Below, piece by piece: positions 46,237 to 47,183 of a stretch of 47,183 bases of DNA (position 1 is the first letter of the stretch; each line of letters begins with the position of its first letter). The position numbers were made by a program, and so were the translations under genes. The stretch is from positions 1-47,183 of the forward strand of contig NZ_SPMZ01000054.1 of NCBI RefSeq assembly GCF_012939995.1, read 5' to 3'. The notes under the pieces are model-generated. The model did not search any database. It worked only from the letters and a program-made list of their open reading frames with translations, and was not told where the DNA came from. The stretch comes from Candidatus Competibacter phosphatis. GTDB taxonomy: Bacteria; Pseudomonadota; Gammaproteobacteria; Competibacterales; Competibacteraceae.

Positions 46237-46473
46237 TATCTTTCGTGTCATCTATCCGAAACAGTGCCCTGGAATTTCGTGACCGCTACGCTAAAGTTGC
46301 ACTATATCATGCGGAAACTGTTTATCACCCCCCCGCTCGGAGTTCGTTATAAGAACCTATCTACCTCTACGGTAGAACTGATGACTCCTCTCCAAGGAAG
46401 AGCTGCATGTTATATGAAACCACACAATCATCTAGAGCATCCACACAAAGTAATTTGATCGTTTTTTTAAACC
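46237..46473. other. Region upstream of the reverse transcriptase; small frame at 46407
   Basis: This 237-bp stretch falls from mixed to AT-rich composition. An ATG at 46407 with a well-spaced AAGGA opens a frame through 46700 whose first part (MLYETTQSSRAST) resembles nothing known. From 46521 it carries the reverse transcriptase reading. Short inverted repeats (GTTC/GAAC near 46341-46355; CTCT/AGAG near 46386-46400) are present. Some antiviral reverse transcriptases have a template RNA upstream, but I cannot show one here. Confidence 0.4.
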
Positions 46474-47183
46474 ATGAAGATTCAAGATGCAATTTCGCTA
46501 GCGATAGAGAACGTAAAGAAAAGAAGGTTCTTACAGACATAGAAATCTTTGCAAGACCATTTGAACTTGAAATGATTAAAGACAAGATACTTGATCAGAT
46601 AAAACAAGAGATCAAAGAATCGTTCAAGCAAAATAATTTAAAATCACTAAAGGTCTCGCCAATCGGGCACGTACTATTTCCAAAAAAAGGAACTATTTGA
46701 TTTTCGAAAATGTGCACATATACAGCCATTAGATGAAATGAAATATTTGGCTTTAGTATTGCAGCTAGCTGATAAAAGTAGAAAAAAATGCGGATCAACA
46801 AGAGCAAAAAAACATATTTTTTTCCTATAGATTCTCCCCACAAAAAAGGATACCTATTTGATCCTAACTATAACTACACATCATTTTCGAGAGCATGTTT
46901 TCAAAAAAAAATCTAAAAAAATAAAAAAATATAAAATGTTGTAGTTTTCATGTGATATTTCTTAATTTTTTATGACCGCCTAAATCTCCATCGCCTTGAA
47001 TGCATTCTTTCTTCGTGTCCAGATGCAGATAAAAAAAAGTGGTGTCACAAATAAAACGAGCTTCTTTTTATTTTGGTCAAACCGAGATTCATATGGATTA
47101 CCTGTTGGATCTAATGCGAGCAGAATTCTTTCTGAAGCATCCTTGATAGAGGTAGATAATTATCTAATTTCGCAAAAAATCGA
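46474..47183 (+). CDS. Reverse transcriptase (antiviral/unknown-group type), frame fragmented, 3' end outside window
   Basis: Read across frames, the protein begins MKIQDAISLAIENVKK at ATG 46474, continues LTDIEIFARPFELEM (46530 on), then LFPKKELFDFRKCAHIQPL and YLALVLQLADKSRKN. It goes on with NIFFSYRFSPQ (46811-46843), GYLFDPNYNYTSFSRACF (46848 on), then motif A FVVSCDISNFYDRL and LHRLECILSS (catalytic Asp codon 46954-46956), and motif B SYGLPVGSNASRILSEASL with IEVDNYL (47089-47166). Frame changes sit at runs 46519-46522, 46682-46688, 46782-46788, 46842-46847, 46903-46911, 46939-46940, 46945-46948, 46962-46963, 46966-46971 and 47031-47038. After these corrections no stop remains. The catalytic motif C (xxDD) should lie just past the window. 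ATG 46474 lacks a good ribosome site, so the start is uncertain. Confidence 0.75.

Noticed and set aside
46407..46700. 97-residue hypothetical protein as a stand-alone gene
   Set aside because: Its second half is the RT N-terminal region (LTDIEIF to LFPKK) and the next RT block continues one frame over at 46690, so it is more likely part of a frame-broken RT; its first codons may still be a real start.

Overview
The window is about 46 kb of high-GC bacterial chromosome plus a short AT-rich 3' end. Gene content and order are gammaproteobacterial: tuf, tRNA-Trp, secE, nusG, rplKAJL, rpoBC on the plus strand, and an rpsB-to-dnaE cell-envelope cluster on the minus strand in the Pseudomonas-like order frr-uppS-cdsA-dxr-rseP-bamA. 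A class I polyhydroxyalkanoate (PHA) synthase and a fused short-chain acyl-CoA transferase point to a PHA-storing heterotroph. A Competibacter-like organism is possible, but that is a guess.

Layout. 1-12667: translation and transcription genes (tuf, tRNA-Trp, secE, nusG, L11, L1, L10, L7/L12, RpoB, RpoC), closed by a clear intrinsic terminator. 12739-14627: a two-gene ABC-2 exporter. 14713-16518: phaC. 16496-20680 (minus): dnaE and rnhB. 20712-24058: an accessory island that splits the usually contiguous lpxB-rnhB pair; it holds a vapBC toxin-antitoxin pair, a vanadium-haloperoxidase gene with its own promoter and leader hairpin, and a gene-free tail with hairpins. 24059-37717 (minus): rpsB-tsf-pyrH-frr-uppS-cdsA-dxr-rseP-bamA-skp-lpxD-fabZ-lpxA-lpxB. 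38009-41544: map and glnD. 41618-46194: a divergent lysR next to a GntP-type permease and a CoA transferase. From about 46200 base composition drops sharply (18 of 60 bases are G or C in 46741-46800).

The most interesting signal is in that AT-rich end. No long open frame is present, but reading across frames recovers a reverse transcriptase with intact motif A (DISNFYDRL) and motif B (GLPVGSNASRIL), cut off by the window end before the expected catalytic motif C. It resembles antiviral (DRT/Abi/unknown-group) reverse transcriptases and may mark the edge of a defence island.

A second window-wide pattern affects interpretation. rplK, rpoC, dnaE, lpxB, vapC and the reverse transcriptase all have broken frames, and the breaks fall mostly in homopolymer runs with one base too many. 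Several of these genes are essential and their codons are otherwise intact, so sequencing or assembly indels are the simplest explanation. The annotations below treat these genes as probably intact in the organism.
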